Source: an uncultured Cryomorphaceae bacterium (GTDB lineage Bacteria; Bacteroidota; Bacteroidia; Flavobacteriales; Schleiferiaceae). From it: a stretch of 64,000 nt of DNA. Position numbers and translations under genes: made by a program. The number at the start of each line of letters is the position of its first letter. Within the stretch, counting starts at the first letter, position 1. Shown here in pieces: positions 27,089-36,579 of this stretch. The notes beneath the pieces were generated by a model. It was not told the DNA's origin. It did no database searches and saw nothing but the letters and a program-made list of their open reading frames with translations. Location of the stretch: NCBI GenBank assembly GCA_913009655.1, contig CAJVWI010000010.1, positions 1 through 64,000 on the forward strand, read 5' to 3'.

Positions 27089-28132
27089 ATGAACATTAGA
27101 ATTACAGAAAAATCAAATCTCTCGAAAATTGATTTTAACAACCTAGGCTTTGGAGCTGGTCTTTCTGATCATGTTTTCATTTGTGAATATAAAAATGGTT
27201 CTTGGGGAGAAGGTAGCATTGAACCATATCGTAGCCTGAGTCAAGGATTAGGCCTCCATGCACTCCATTATGGCCAAGCAGTTTTTGAAGGTCAAAAGGC
27301 ATACAGACAAAAAGATAACAGCATTGCAATATTCCGACCGGAAAGAAACCTAAAAAGATTAAATGTTAGTGCACAAAGAATGCTAATTCCAGAGGTGCCA
27401 AAAAATATTTTCATGGAGGGTTTAATTGAATTGATAAAAGTAGACTCTGAGTGGGTTCCAAAAGGAGAAAACCAAAGTTTATACTTGAGACCATTCCTAT
27501 TTAGTAGTTCTGAATTTGTGGCAGCGCGACCTTCAGAAGAATATACCTTTGCCATTGTAACGAGCCCTGTAGGGGAGTTGTACTCCAAACCTGTTAAAGT
27601 AAAAATCGAACAGTCATTCACAAGAGCGGCTTCAGGAGGAGTTGGATATGCAAAAGCTGCAGGTAATTATGGAGGATCGTTTCTTGCTACCCACAATGCT
27701 GTCAAAGAGGGTTTTAATCAAGTATTGTGGACAGATCATGCTGAGCATAATTACCTAGAAGAAGCAGGGACTATGAATGTTGCATTTGTATTGAACAACA
27801 AATTAATTACACCAATATTGTCAGATAGGATATTAGCTGGGATTACGAGAGACTCTATTTTAACGCTGGCTAAAGAATGGAATATCCCTATCGAGGAAAG
27901 ACGGATTAAAGTAGATGAACTAATTGCTGCGCTCAAAGATGGATCCTTGAATGAAGCTTTTGGCATGGGAACTGCTGCTGTTGTAAGTCAAATAAATGGA
28001 ATTGGATTTAATGATTTAATATTTCCCGTTCCTGTTCCAGAAAATGGAATTGCTATGCGCATGAAAAAAGCATTATCATCAATCCGATATGGAGAATCTG
28101 AAGATAAATATAACTGGATGTATCACATTTGA
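27089..28132 (+). CDS. ilvE: Branched-chain amino acid aminotransferase
   Basis: A fold-type IV PLP enzyme of 347 aa that interconverts Leu/Ile/Val and their 2-oxoacids. It has LHYGQAVFEGQKAYRQ (about 60-75), the PLP lysine in GGVGYAKAAGNYGGSF (about 190-200), QVLWTDHAEHNYLEEAGTMNVAFV and GITRDSILTLAKEW, with the phosphate-binding AFGMGTAAVVS. The length is that of the eukaryote-like BCAT II group common in Bacteroidota. It connects to the fused E1 if that enzyme uses branched-chain 2-oxoacids. Confidence 0.94.
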   Translation: MNIRITEKSNLSKIDFNNLGFGAGLSDHVFICEYKNGSWGEGSIEPYRSLSQGLGLHALHYGQAVFEGQKAYRQKDNSIAIFRPERNLKRLNVSAQRMLIPEVPKNIFMEGLIELIKVDSEWVPKGENQSLYLRPFLFSSSEFVAARPSEEYTFAIVTSPVGELYSKPVKVKIEQSFTRAASGGVGYAKAAGNYGGSFLATHNAVKEGFNQVLWTDHAEHNYLEEAGTMNVAFVLNNKLITPILSDRILAGITRDSILTLAKEWNIPIEERRIKVDELIAALKDGSLNEAFGMGTAAVVSQINGIGFNDLIFPVPVPENGIAMRMKKALSSIRYGESEDKYNWMYHI

Positions 28133-28171
28133 AATTCTTAATTTGAATATAGGATCAGCAAATTTTCAGAG

Positions 28172-28741
28172 TTATTTAATTGCTAAAGAAACACCATAGT
28201 CGATATTCTGACACAGGGCGAGTGGATCTTGAGCCCTCCATGAGGATAATATAAATCGTTTTCCAAACCACAAATAATTACTCAATCTAGTATTGATTAA
28301 TTCTTGCTCAATTTGTTCTCTTACATTCAGAAAAACTATCCAGCCATTCGATATTTCTTGAAACCACTCTTCATAATAATAATCTTCGGCACCATGAAAG
28401 TTGAGAAGATTATCACATATCAAGAGAAACTTGTCAATGCCCTGTTCGATTAAAGAATCAACCAATCGTCTTTTAAACTCCATTATGTCATTGTGAATTG
28501 TGTCATTCCATTCACCTAAAAGTTCAATCACCCCAAAACCTTGCTGGTAATCGACAAAAATTAATTTCACAAATAAAGTCTCACAGCCAACATGGTCCCA
28601 TTCGGGATGAATGATAAAGTCATACATTCGATGATAATTCCCATTATCCGGAGCTCCCTGGTTGTCATAAAAAGGGCTATTCACATCTGTATCCGCTATA
28701 TAATGTGTTCGCCATCCGCTATGTGGTATTAATTCATGCAT
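28172..28741 (-). CDS. Conserved hypothetical protein
   Basis: The protein has 189 aa, with no signal peptide or membrane segment. It begins MHELIPHSGWRTHYIADTDV, is strikingly rich in Trp/Tyr/Asp, and has a core KFLLICDNLLNFHGAEDYYYEEWFQEI and a C-terminal YLWFGKRFILSSWRAQDPLAL. I recognise it only as a Bacteroidota hypothetical. It is divergent from the epimerase gene with a 38-bp gap between starts. No function is proposed. Confidence 0.6.
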   Translation of the reverse strand: MHELIPHSGWRTHYIADTDVNSPFYDNQGAPDNGNYHRMYDFIIHPEWDHVGCETLFVKLIFVDYQQGFGVIELLGEWNDTIHNDIMEFKRRLVDSLIEQGIDKFLLICDNLLNFHGAEDYYYEEWFQEISNGWIVFLNVREQIEQELINTRLSNYLWFGKRFILSSWRAQDPLALCQNIDYGVSLAIK

Positions 28742-28779
28742 ATTGTAAACTAAGAATCAAAAATCCTGTTCTTTTAATA

Positions 28780-29691
28780 ATGAAAACAAACTTTTTAATA
28801 ACCGGAGGTACTGGAATGGTGGGCTCTGAAATAATGCGCAAATTAACTCTTAAAGGATATAAAGTCAAAAATTTAAGTACAAAACTCTCTACTGACCCAA
28901 AAACTTATCTCTGGGATCCATCTGAGCGTAAAATAGACTTAGAAGCCTTCAAAAATATTGAAACTATAATTCATTTAGCAGGAGCCTCTATCACTAAACG
29001 CTGGACAACAAAAAATAAAAAAGAAATTTTAGATAGCCGTATTCAAAGTACGAGATTTTTATTTGAAATAATCGCATCTATTCCTAAAAACAAAAGACCT
29101 AAACAAATAATATGTGCCTCTGCAATTGGTATCTATCCGAGTCATCCAGATAAAATTTATTCAGAACATGATGATTCTAATGATGATTCTAATGATGACT
29201 TTTTAGCCCATGTAGTTTTAAAATGGGAGAAAGAAATTTTTAAATTTATTGATCAAAACATAAGAGTGTGTTGCGTAAGAATTGGATTAGTTCTTGGTAA
29301 GAATGGAGGAGTTTTATCCACACTAATGCCATTCTTTAAATTAGGAATAGGAAGTCCCCTTGGGAATGGAAATCAATGGATGCCATGGATACATGTTTCA
29401 GATTTAGCCAGACAATTTATATTTCTAGCAGAAAATGAAAACTATCAAGGAGTATTCTTAGGTGTTGGCAAAGAGAGTATTACTAATCGAAAATTCAGTA
29501 GAGCACTAGCATATAAAATAAAACGCCCCTATTTTCTTCCTCCATTACCAGGGTTTCTTTTATATTTCATTCTTGGATCAAAGGCAAAACTTGCATTAAT
29601 GAGTACACGTTGCTCGTCCAACTTTTGGCAAAAAGAGGGTTTTAAATATGAATATCCAGAATTAGAAAATGCTCTTAATGATTTGCTTTAG
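28780..29691 (+). CDS. TIGR01777 family NAD(P)-dependent epimerase
   Basis: An extended short-chain dehydrogenase of 303 aa from the ATG at 28780; the track's 28705 start would overlap the divergent gene's 5' end. The cofactor motif is FLITGGTGMVGSEIMRKL, followed by TIIHLAGASITKRWTTKNK, ICASAIGIYPSHPDKIYSE and the C-terminal DUF1731 segment. A tandem DDSN repeat at about 130-139 sits where homologues have the GD..E loop. YfcH-like proteins lack a known substrate. Confidence 0.82.
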   Translation: MKTNFLITGGTGMVGSEIMRKLTLKGYKVKNLSTKLSTDPKTYLWDPSERKIDLEAFKNIETIIHLAGASITKRWTTKNKKEILDSRIQSTRFLFEIIASIPKNKRPKQIICASAIGIYPSHPDKIYSEHDDSNDDSNDDFLAHVVLKWEKEIFKFIDQNIRVCCVRIGLVLGKNGGVLSTLMPFFKLGIGSPLGNGNQWMPWIHVSDLARQFIFLAENENYQGVFLGVGKESITNRKFSRALAYKIKRPYFLPPLPGFLLYFILGSKAKLALMSTRCSSNFWQKEGFKYEYPELENALNDLL

Positions 29692-29738
29692 TATTCTAAA
29701 AATGAGAACCTAAATACTTACAACGATTAATTTAAAAT

Positions 29739-29769
29739 TCAGGAATATTATCAATAACATTATTCCTGA
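29739..29769. repeat. Inverted repeat downstream of the TIGR01777 epimerase
   Basis: TCAGGAATA (29739-29747) and TATTCCTGA (29761-29769) form a perfect 9-bp stem over a 13-base loop between convergent genes. It is a candidate transcription-end hairpin, although no clear T-run follows on either strand. Confidence 0.4.
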
Positions 29770-29813
29770 GGAGGAATTATTAGAACCAAAAAATTTATTA
29801 CCAAAGAATTAGC

Positions 29814-31607
29814 CTAAGAATTATTCTCTCTTCCAAAAAATTGTTTTTCGAATAAATTACTATAATACCCACCAGCTTTTAACAAGTCTTTATGGACTCC
29901 AACTTCCACAATCTTGCCCTTGTCGAGAACAATAATTTGATCCGCATTTAGCACTGTTGCTAGACGGTGAGCCACCACAATTGAAGTTCGACCCTTTGTT
30001 AAGATTTCTGCTGCTTTTTGAATCCATTTTTCAGCTTGTGAATCAATACTAGAAGTAGCCTCATCAAGAATTAATAGTGATGGATCTCTTAAATAGGCCC
30101 TTAAAAAAGCTAATAATTGACGCTGACCAGTACTTAACATCCCTCCCCTTTCCTTTACATCATAGTCTAAACCTCCGGGTAAAGAAGTTAAAAAGTCTTT
30201 TATTCCCATATTCTCAGCAGCCTGCCAGATATCGTCATCTTTAATATCGCGGTATACCGCAACATTATTTCGAACAGTATCCGAAAAGAGAAATACATCT
30301 TGCTGAACAAGAGAAACATTTGATCTCAAAGATTTCAATGACCACTTACTTAAATCGATTCCATCAAGTTTTATATACCCCTGTTCAATTGGATAATAAC
30401 CTAAAAGGAGATGAACCAAAGTACTCTTCCCACTCCCCGTTGCTCCTACCAAAGCACATGTCTGCCCTTCACGAATTTTAAAATTTATATCACGTAAAAT
30501 CCATTCTTTTTTAGAGTATGCAAATGAAAGCCCTCTAACATCAACCTTACCTACAACTCTCTGCTGGGTGTAGTCTCCTGTAAATTCCCGCTGCTCTTCA
30601 TTGTTAACTAATTTCAGAACCCGCTCGCTTGCCACCATACCCATTTGCAAAGTGTTAAATCTATCTGCAAGCTGCCTCAAAGGCCGATACAACAAGTTAA
30701 TAAAAACAATTAAGGCTGTCAAGTCCCCAATACTAACATTTCCAACTGCTGAGGCCTTGAGTCCACCATACCAAATTGCTAATCCTATACTAACAGCTGA
30801 AAGCATTTCTATAATTGGGAAAAACAGTGAAAAATACCAGATGCCTCGAATATTTGCATCCCTATGTCTTTTGTTTATCCTGTCAAACCTATCTGCCTCT
30901 ATTTTCTCACGTGTGAAAAGCTGAACAATAGACATTCCTGTTAATCTCTCTTGAACAAATGAATTTAAAGCAGCTACTTGATTTCTTACATCTGTAAATA
31001 CAACCTTTATATTTCTTTGAAACCAGCGCGTAGCTATAAACAATAAAGGAATAACACTGAGTGAAATAGCTACTAAAGCTGGATCAAATAGAAAAAACAT
31101 AACGCTTATCATGATTACTATTTTAAATAGATCTCCGAAAATTACTAGTATTCCATTTGAAAAAATCTCTGCCATAGTTTCTACATCACTAACTGTACGG
31201 GTAACTAAAGTTCCTATTGGAGTTTTATCAAAAAACGGAATATTGAAATGAAGCAGATGTCCAAATAATTTAATACGAATATCTTTTATCACTCGAGCTC
31301 CTAAATCATTTGTTCCATATATAAAAACAAACTGACCTATCGCTTCAATTACAAGTGCACTCAATAGCAGAGCCATTGCAAACCATAACGCCTCTAGATC
31401 TCCACCCTCTACAACTGCATTATCGACTCCATCACGAATTAAAACTGGACGGACTGTTGCTAATAATCCAAGACCAACAGAAAGAATTAAAGACAAAATA
31501 GTTTGCCATTTGTATGGCCTCGCATATCCCATAACCAGGGAAAGCACTTTCCAGTCGAATGCTTTTCCGGAAATAGAACTTTTAGTAGTTTGAGACTTCT
31601 CGCTCAT
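29814..31607 (-). CDS. MsbA-like ABC exporter (fused membrane and ATPase)
   Basis: This half-transporter of 597 aa from the ATG at 31607 (the track's 31634 lies deeper inside truA). Six transmembrane helices span about residues 25-310 (for example TILSLILSVGLGLLATVRPVLI). The ATPase has Walker A VGATGSGKSTLVHLLLG (about 375), a slightly divergent signature LSTGQRQLLAFLRA, and Walker B LLILDEATSSID. It could export lipid A precursors or drugs; the true MsbA role is not demonstrable here. Its 5' end overlaps truA by 26 bp. Confidence 0.87.
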   Translation of the reverse strand: MSEKSQTTKSSISGKAFDWKVLSLVMGYARPYKWQTILSLILSVGLGLLATVRPVLIRDGVDNAVVEGGDLEALWFAMALLLSALVIEAIGQFVFIYGTNDLGARVIKDIRIKLFGHLLHFNIPFFDKTPIGTLVTRTVSDVETMAEIFSNGILVIFGDLFKIVIMISVMFFLFDPALVAISLSVIPLLFIATRWFQRNIKVVFTDVRNQVAALNSFVQERLTGMSIVQLFTREKIEADRFDRINKRHRDANIRGIWYFSLFFPIIEMLSAVSIGLAIWYGGLKASAVGNVSIGDLTALIVFINLLYRPLRQLADRFNTLQMGMVASERVLKLVNNEEQREFTGDYTQQRVVGKVDVRGLSFAYSKKEWILRDINFKIREGQTCALVGATGSGKSTLVHLLLGYYPIEQGYIKLDGIDLSKWSLKSLRSNVSLVQQDVFLFSDTVRNNVAVYRDIKDDDIWQAAENMGIKDFLTSLPGGLDYDVKERGGMLSTGQRQLLAFLRAYLRDPSLLILDEATSSIDSQAEKWIQKAAEILTKGRTSIVVAHRLATVLNADQIIVLDKGKIVEVGVHKDLLKAGGYYSNLFEKQFFGRENNS

Positions 31608-32364
31608 AAAAGGGAGTTTTAGGGTACGTAACACCCATGAATATTAAGCCTTGAGATGGAGCAGAATTACCAGAATCAGATCGATTTCCCCCTAAAAGAA
31701 GAGCATTCCAATCATGAACACTTCTCTTTCCATTGGCAGTTTCCACCATTGTTCCAACTATAGATCGTACCATATTTCTTAAAAACCGATTCGCTTTTAT
31801 CTGAAAAATGACTGATCCATTTTCTTTAACCCACGACGCATGCAATATTTCACATATCGAATTGGTATTGTCACTCCCTGAGCGCTCAAATGCTGAAAAA
31901 TTTTTAGTGCTCTTTAAAGACAGAGCACATTCATCCAGAATTTTATAATCTATGTCTCGGTTGTAATTCCACACCATATCATTTTGAAAAGCATATTTTT
32001 CACGCCTGATTGTGTACGAATATGATCTTGAAGTTGCACTAAACCTGGCATGAAAGTCGGTGTTAACCTTTTTTATTTCAAAAATAGAAATTCTTTCAGG
32101 GAGAAATCTATTCAAACGAGAAACTATTTCTTCCGGTTCAATTACTTTTTGAGTGTCAAAATGAGCAACATAGTTTAATGCATGAACTCCAGTGTCTGTT
32201 CTTCCCGCTCCAATTATCTTTACATCTTCTTTTAAAAGAGAATTTAAGGAAACCGTCAATTCTCCTTGAACGGTTTTTTGTTCAAGTTGAATCTGCCACC
32301 CGCTAAATGAGGCACCATGAAAAGCCAACCGAATGGCGTATCGATGTGTTTCGGATTTTTGCAT
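31582..32364 (-). CDS. truA: tRNA pseudouridine(38-40) synthase
   Basis: This 260-aa enzyme converts U38-40 of the anticodon arm to pseudouridine. The catalytic Asp is in GAGRTDTGVHAL (about 52-63); RFLPERISIFEIK, FHARFSATSRSYSY and NRFLRNMVRSIVGTMVE are the other family blocks. Its -7 box TACCTTTG (32382-32375) lies inside the divergent yfcE coding region, ten bases before the ATG. It is followed by the overlapping ABC exporter gene. Confidence 0.93.
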   Translation of the reverse strand: MQKSETHRYAIRLAFHGASFSGWQIQLEQKTVQGELTVSLNSLLKEDVKIIGAGRTDTGVHALNYVAHFDTQKVIEPEEIVSRLNRFLPERISIFEIKKVNTDFHARFSATSRSYSYTIRREKYAFQNDMVWNYNRDIDYKILDECALSLKSTKNFSAFERSGSDNTNSICEILHASWVKENGSVIFQIKANRFLRNMVRSIVGTMVETANGKRSVHDWNALLLGGNRSDSGNSAPSQGLIFMGVTYPKTPFYEREVSNY

Positions 32365-32382
32365 CTATGAAAGACAAAGGTA
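32354..32382. promoter_or_regulatory. Overlapping divergent promoters of truA and yfcE
   Basis: On the minus strand TACCTTTG (32382-32375) is a perfect -7 box for truA (ATG 32364). On the plus strand GATTTTTG (32354-32361), one mismatch from TAnnTTTG, ends five bases before the yfcE ATG at 32367. The two start codons are separated by only 2 bp, so each promoter lies within the other gene's coding sequence. Confidence 0.55.
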
Positions 32383-32888
32383 CATCGATAAGTATTCTCT
32401 TACTCTCCGACACGCACGGATTTATGGATAAAAACATATTATTACATGCTCAAGAAGTAGATGAGGTTTGGCACGCAGGAGACATAGGTAATGTAAATGT
32501 CATTGACGAATTGAAAAGTATAAAACCGATTTTTATGGTTCATGGCAATATTGACGACGACAAAGTAAGAAGAGAAGTTCCAGCCGAGCAATATTTTGAA
32601 AGAGCAGGGTTGAATTTCTTCATGATTCATATTGGCGGGTATGCCAGACGCATACCTACAAAAATTCGAGAAAAAATTAACTCTAGGCCCACTGATGTCT
32701 TAATTTGTGGACACTCCCACATTCTTCGAGCAGGTTACGATTCAAATAGTTTACTTTGTTTGAATCCTGGAGCTGCAGGACATCATGGATTTCACCGAAC
32801 TCGTACAATGATGAAATTTGATGTGTTTAAAGGGGAAATTAAAAATCTTTCCGTTATCGAACTTGGAAAAAGGGGATCACTTATTTAG
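32367..32888 (+). CDS. yfcE: YfcE/MJ0936-type metallophosphoesterase
   Basis: A 173-aa calcineurin-like phosphodiesterase starting at ATG 32367; the track's 32307 start lies inside truA. All metal motifs are present: LLSDTHGFMD, VWHAGDIGN, MVHGNIDDDK, MIHIGG, and CGHSHI, with LNPGAAGHHG near the end. It acts on phosphodiesters in vitro; the physiological substrate is unknown. Its 3' end overlaps the convergent DUF4293 gene by 8 bp. Confidence 0.88.
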   Translation: MKDKGTSISILLLSDTHGFMDKNILLHAQEVDEVWHAGDIGNVNVIDELKSIKPIFMVHGNIDDDKVRREVPAEQYFERAGLNFFMIHIGGYARRIPTKIREKINSRPTDVLICGHSHILRAGYDSNSLLCLNPGAAGHHGFHRTRTMMKFDVFKGEIKNLSVIELGKRGSLI

Positions 32889-33255
32889 ATCGAAAGCGTG
32901 CTGAAGAATTTACTTTTTCTTCATCTCTTTGTATAGCCCGGTTAGCTAAAGCAATAAATATAACAGCAATTAGTGGTGCTGCTAATTTTAATAAATCCGT
33001 TCTAACCAGGTGGCCATCAAAAATCTGAAGTACGGGATAAATAACTAATGCCTCCAGTATGAAAGCTGCCAAAATTGCCAATCGGTTAACAATAAATTGT
33101 CTTTTACGAAATCGGAAATAGGTAATATTTGCTAATAAGAGTGCTACTCCTAATCCGGCAATTAATGCTTCGATATTATTTGAGAGATCTTTTCCAACAC
33201 AAAAAAAAGCGATTGCTCCTAGGAACATGTATAAGGTTTGAATTCTTTGCCACAT
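32881..33255 (-). CDS. DUF4293 small membrane protein
   Basis: I set the start at ATG 33255 (124 aa, beginning MWQRIQTLYMFLGAIAFFC), the usual N-terminus of the family; the track's 33342 adds non-conserved residues. Four transmembrane helices are evident, including ALIAGLGVALLLANITYFRF and LKLAAPLIAVIFIALANRAI. It is a Bacteroidota-restricted family with no known function, typically next to rho and truA as here. Confidence 0.75.
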   Translation of the reverse strand: MWQRIQTLYMFLGAIAFFCVGKDLSNNIEALIAGLGVALLLANITYFRFRKRQFIVNRLAILAAFILEALVIYPVLQIFDGHLVRTDLLKLAAPLIAVIFIALANRAIQRDEEKVNSSARFRSK

Positions 33256-33375
33256 AATAGAGCGCAATTTCGGATTTTTTTGTACTATTGCAACACTACT
33301 TGTGCAAAAAACTATGCGCATCACCAAATTTATTAGGATCAAAATTTTCTCTGTTTACAGTACTCTACACTTTTT

Positions 33376-34968
33376 ATGGCTACAAATCCAAATATAGAGG
33401 GGCTTAAGCTTCCCGAACTCAAACAAATGGGCGAGACCCTTGGGATCCTCAAAGTCGGTTCCATGCGCAAACAAGAACTAGTTAGCGCAATTAAATCCTT
33501 TACAAAAAAAGACGATGTTATAATCTCTGAGCCAGAAATATCTGCGATAAATAAAACATCCTCAAAACAATCTGAAATTAAAGAAACTCCAAAAAAGAAG
33601 GATTCTCAATCAGGAGATATTTTAAATACAGACACCTCTGATAGCAATGACTCTGGAAAGAATCATAGAGATGACTCTAATGCTAGGCCAGAAGAGTTCC
33701 GAAATAATAATACGAATAGAAAGCAAGTTCATATTCAGAGGCCTGAGCGAAATGACAGAGGACCGAGACCAGAGCGAAATGATAGAGGTCCGAAGCCAGA
33801 GCGAAATGATAGATCGCCAAGAACAGAAAGACCTGAGAGAAGAGAATATCAATTTGAAGGAATAATTCCTACGGAAGGTGTAGTCGAGATGATGCCTGAC
33901 AATTTTGCCTTTCTGAGATCTTCAGATTATAATTACCTTAATTCTCCAGATGACGTCTATATTTCAGTTCAACAGGTTAAGCAGTTTGGGCTAAAAACAG
34001 GCGATACCGTTAGAGGCCAAGTTCGTCCTCCGAGAGAAGGAGAAAAATTTTTTCCTTTGACAAAAGTCCTATCGATAAATGGTCGTGAACCTGATTTCAT
34101 AAGAGACAGAGTTTCATTTGAACATCTTACACCTCTTTTTCCTGAAGAGAAATTTACTCTTACCGGAAGAAAAAGCACCTTATCTACAAGGGTTATTGAT
34201 CTTTTTTCCCCAATCGGAAAGGGTCAAAGAGGACTTATTGTTGCTCAGCCTAAAACAGGCAAGACTGTTCTTTTAAAGGAAGTGGCCAATGCAATCGCTG
34301 CAAATCACCCCGAGGCTTATATGATAATTCTACTTATCGACGAGAGACCAGAAGAGGTTACCGATATGGCTCGAAATGTTAATGCTGAAGTTGTAGCTTC
34401 CACGTTTGATGAACCGGCGGAACGGCATGTAAGAGTGGCTAATATTGTCCTAGAAAAAGCGAAAAGATTAGTTGAATGCGGGCATGATGTAATTATCTTA
34501 TTAGACTCTATAACAAGACTAGCCAGAGCATATAATACTGTTAGCCCAGCATCAGGAAAGGTTCTCTCAGGGGGAGTAGATGCCAATGCATTGCATCGCC
34601 CCAAGAGATTTTTTGGAGCCGCAAGAAATATAGAAGATGGAGGATCTTTAACAATTCTTGCTACTGCTCTTATTGAAACTGGGTCCAAAATGGATGAAGT
34701 AATTTATGAAGAGTTCAAAGGAACAGGAAATATGGAAATGCAATTGGATAGAAAAATTTCAAATCGAAGAATCTATCCGGCAATTGATCTAATCGCATCA
34801 GGAACTCGAAAAGAAGATTTATTACTTTCAAGCGATGTTCTTTCAAGAATGTATATTCTCAGGCGACACCTTGCTGATATGACACCAGTTGAAGCGATGC
34901 AATTTCTTCATGACAGAATGAGCAAAACTTTAAATAACGAAGAATTTTTGATATCCATGAATTCTTAA
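33376..34968 (+). CDS. rho: Transcription termination factor Rho
   Basis: This hexameric RNA helicase terminates untranslated transcripts. It begins with a Rho_N domain (about 5-48). A disordered insert of about 110 residues follows, rich in Arg/Asn/Asp and carrying three copies of an RPERNDRG-type repeat. Then come the S1-like RNA-binding domain (about 160-230), Walker [15 protein letters not shown], Walker [17 protein letters not shown], and the Q/R loops near [21 protein letters not shown]. At 530 aa it is over 100 aa longer than E. coli Rho because of the insert. Confidence 0.95.
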   Translation: MATNPNIEGLKLPELKQMGETLGILKVGSMRKQELVSAIKSFTKKDDVIISEPEISAINKTSSKQSEIKETPKKKDSQSGDILNTDTSDSNDSGKNHRDDSNARPEEFRNNNTNRKQVHIQRPERNDRGPRPERNDRGPKPERNDRSPRTERPERREYQFEGIIPTEGVVEMMPDNFAFLRSSDYNYLNSPDDVYISVQQVKQFGLKTGDTVRGQVRPPREGEKFFPLTKVLSINGREPDFIRDRVSFEHLTPLFPEEKFTLTGRKSTLSTRVIDLFSPIGKGQRGLIVAQPKTGKTVLLKEVANAIAANHPEAYMIILLIDERPEEVTDMARNVNAEVVASTFDEPAERHVRVANIVLEKAKRLVECGHDVIILLDSITRLARAYNTVSPASGKVLSGGVDANALHRPKRFFGAARNIEDGGSLTILATALIETGSKMDEVIYEEFKGTGNMEMQLDRKISNRRIYPAIDLIASGTRKEDLLLSSDVLSRMYILRRHLADMTPVEAMQFLHDRMSKTLNNEEFLISMNS

Positions 34969-35079
34969 AACTTGATGATATAATTGAGTTTATCAAAAAA
35001 TTGAAGTGTTATTTTGAGTAAGATTAATACTATTCTTCTTATCTAATAACTTTAGTGTAAAACATTACTATCAAAATTT

Positions 35080-35087
35080 TATCTTTA
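35080..35087 (+). promoter_or_regulatory. -7-like element before pyrR
   Basis: TATCTTTA (35080-35087) differs from TAnnTTTG only in the last base and ends seven bases before the pyrR ATG at 35095. It is another near-leaderless start. No anti-terminator structure of the Bacillus PyrR type can fit in such a short leader. Confidence 0.45.
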
Positions 35088-35094
35088 CACCTAG

Positions 35095-35649
35095 ATGGCA
35101 CAGAAAATTTTCTTGAATTCCAGGGAGAGTGATTTTACACTGAATAGAATTTGTTGTCAACTAAATGAGACCCATTTTCCTTGGAATAATAGCGTCATTG
35201 TTGGACTCCAGCCGCGTGGGTCACAACTAGCAAGTGCCATAATATACAGATTAGAACGAGATTTTAACATCAATAAAGTCCCAAGTGGGTTGTTAGATAG
35301 TACATTTCATCGTGATGATTTTAGAAGACGCAATGAACCTATCAGCGCCAAACCTAACGATATGTCTGTACTTATTGAAGGGAAACAGGTAATATTAATT
35401 GATGACGTTTTATATACCGGAAGATCTGCTCGCGCTGCTTTAGATGCCCTAGGTGACTATGGGAGGCCATTAAAAGTTGAGCTTTGTGTGCTAATTGATC
35501 GCAGGTTTTCTCGGGAACTTCCGATTCAACCCGATTATTCCGGGCACCGCGTGGATGCTATAGCAGATGAACGAGTCACATTAGACTGGTCTGATGATTT
35601 TTCCCCTAAAGTATTGATTGAAAATTCTTCCCATGCTGAAAAGCACTGA
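35095..35649 (+). CDS. pyrR: PyrR bifunctional regulator / uracil phosphoribosyltransferase
   Basis: This 184-aa PRTase-fold protein has the PRPP loop VILIDDVLYTGRSARAALDAL (about 98-118) and IVGLQPRGSQLASAI. In Firmicutes PyrR binds pyr mRNA; in Bacteroidota an RNA role is less certain and it may act mainly as a phosphoribosyltransferase. It overlaps pyrB by 17 bp, so the two are translationally coupled. Confidence 0.9.
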   Translation: MAQKIFLNSRESDFTLNRICCQLNETHFPWNNSVIVGLQPRGSQLASAIIYRLERDFNINKVPSGLLDSTFHRDDFRRRNEPISAKPNDMSVLIEGKQVILIDDVLYTGRSARAALDALGDYGRPLKVELCVLIDRRFSRELPIQPDYSGHRVDAIADERVTLDWSDDFSPKVLIENSSHAEKH

Positions 35650-36577
35650 ACTAAGCACCAATAACCTGCTAGGCATAAAGGATTTAACTCCTGATGATAT
35701 CCATTTAATTTTTTATTGGACAAAACAATTTAAGGAGATCATCAACCGACCAATAAAAAAGGTTCCATCTCTTAGAGATATTACAATAGCAAATCTATTC
35801 TTTGAAAACTCCACAAGAACGCGACTCAGTTTCGAACTTGCGGAAAAGCGTCTATCTGCTGATGTCATAAACTTTGCGGCCTCAAGTTCCTCTTTAAGTA
35901 AAGGAGAATCACTTGTGGATACAATCAAAAATATTCTTGCAATGAAAGTAGATCTAGTTGTTTTAAGACATCCAGAGCCAGGTTCAGCTAAATTTTTAAG
36001 CAAACATATTGATGCCCAAATAATTAATGCGGGAGATGGCACTCATGAACACCCAACTCAGGCGCTTTTAGACGCTTTTTCCATTCAAGAGAAGCTAAAT
36101 GACCTAAAGAATAAAAAAATTGTGATTATTGGCGATATTTCACATTCAAGAGTTGCGATTAGCAATATTTATTGTTTACAAAAACTTGGAGCAAAAGTTG
36201 CTGTCTGCGGCCCTCAGAGCTTGATGCCCAGAAATATATATTCTCTTAATGTGGAGGTTTTTGATGATGTTATTAAAGCATTGGAATGGGCAGATGTAGC
36301 AAATATTCTTCGAGTCCAACATGAAAGAATGGATAGATCTTACTTCCCTTCAATTCGAGAATATCATATGAGATATGGTATAACAATGGAGAAGATGCTA
36401 TCATTAAATGAAATACCTCTAATTATGCATCCTGGACCTATCAACAGGGGGGTAGAGTTATCATCTGAAGTTGCAGATTCCAAATATTCTATTATTCTTG
36501 ATCAAGTTCAAAATGGTGTTGCCGTAAGAATGTCCGTACTTTATTTACTCGCTTCTAAATCAAAAAATGTTCAATAA
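35633..36577 (+). CDS. pyrB: Aspartate carbamoyltransferase catalytic subunit
   Basis: This enzyme makes carbamoyl aspartate from carbamoyl phosphate and aspartate. I use ATG 35633 (314 aa); the track starts at a TTG five codons earlier. The carbamoyl-phosphate loop is FFENSTRTRLSFELAEKRL, followed by GDGTHEHPTQALLDAFSI, RVQHERMD and the aspartate loop MHPGPINRGVEL. No pyrI follows, as usual when PyrR is present. It is 2 bp from the STAS-like gene. Confidence 0.95.
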   Translation: MLKSTELSTNNLLGIKDLTPDDIHLIFYWTKQFKEIINRPIKKVPSLRDITIANLFFENSTRTRLSFELAEKRLSADVINFAASSSSLSKGESLVDTIKNILAMKVDLVVLRHPEPGSAKFLSKHIDAQIINAGDGTHEHPTQALLDAFSIQEKLNDLKNKKIVIIGDISHSRVAISNIYCLQKLGAKVAVCGPQSLMPRNIYSLNVEVFDDVIKALEWADVANILRVQHERMDRSYFPSIREYHMRYGITMEKMLSLNEIPLIMHPGPINRGVELSSEVADSKYSIILDQVQNGVAVRMSVLYLLASKSKNVQ

Positions 36578-36579
36578 CA

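Noticed and set aside
34969-35094. Leader or attenuator for pyrR
   Set aside because: The -7-like box lies only seven bases before the ATG, leaving no transcribed leader for a PyrR-binding structure.
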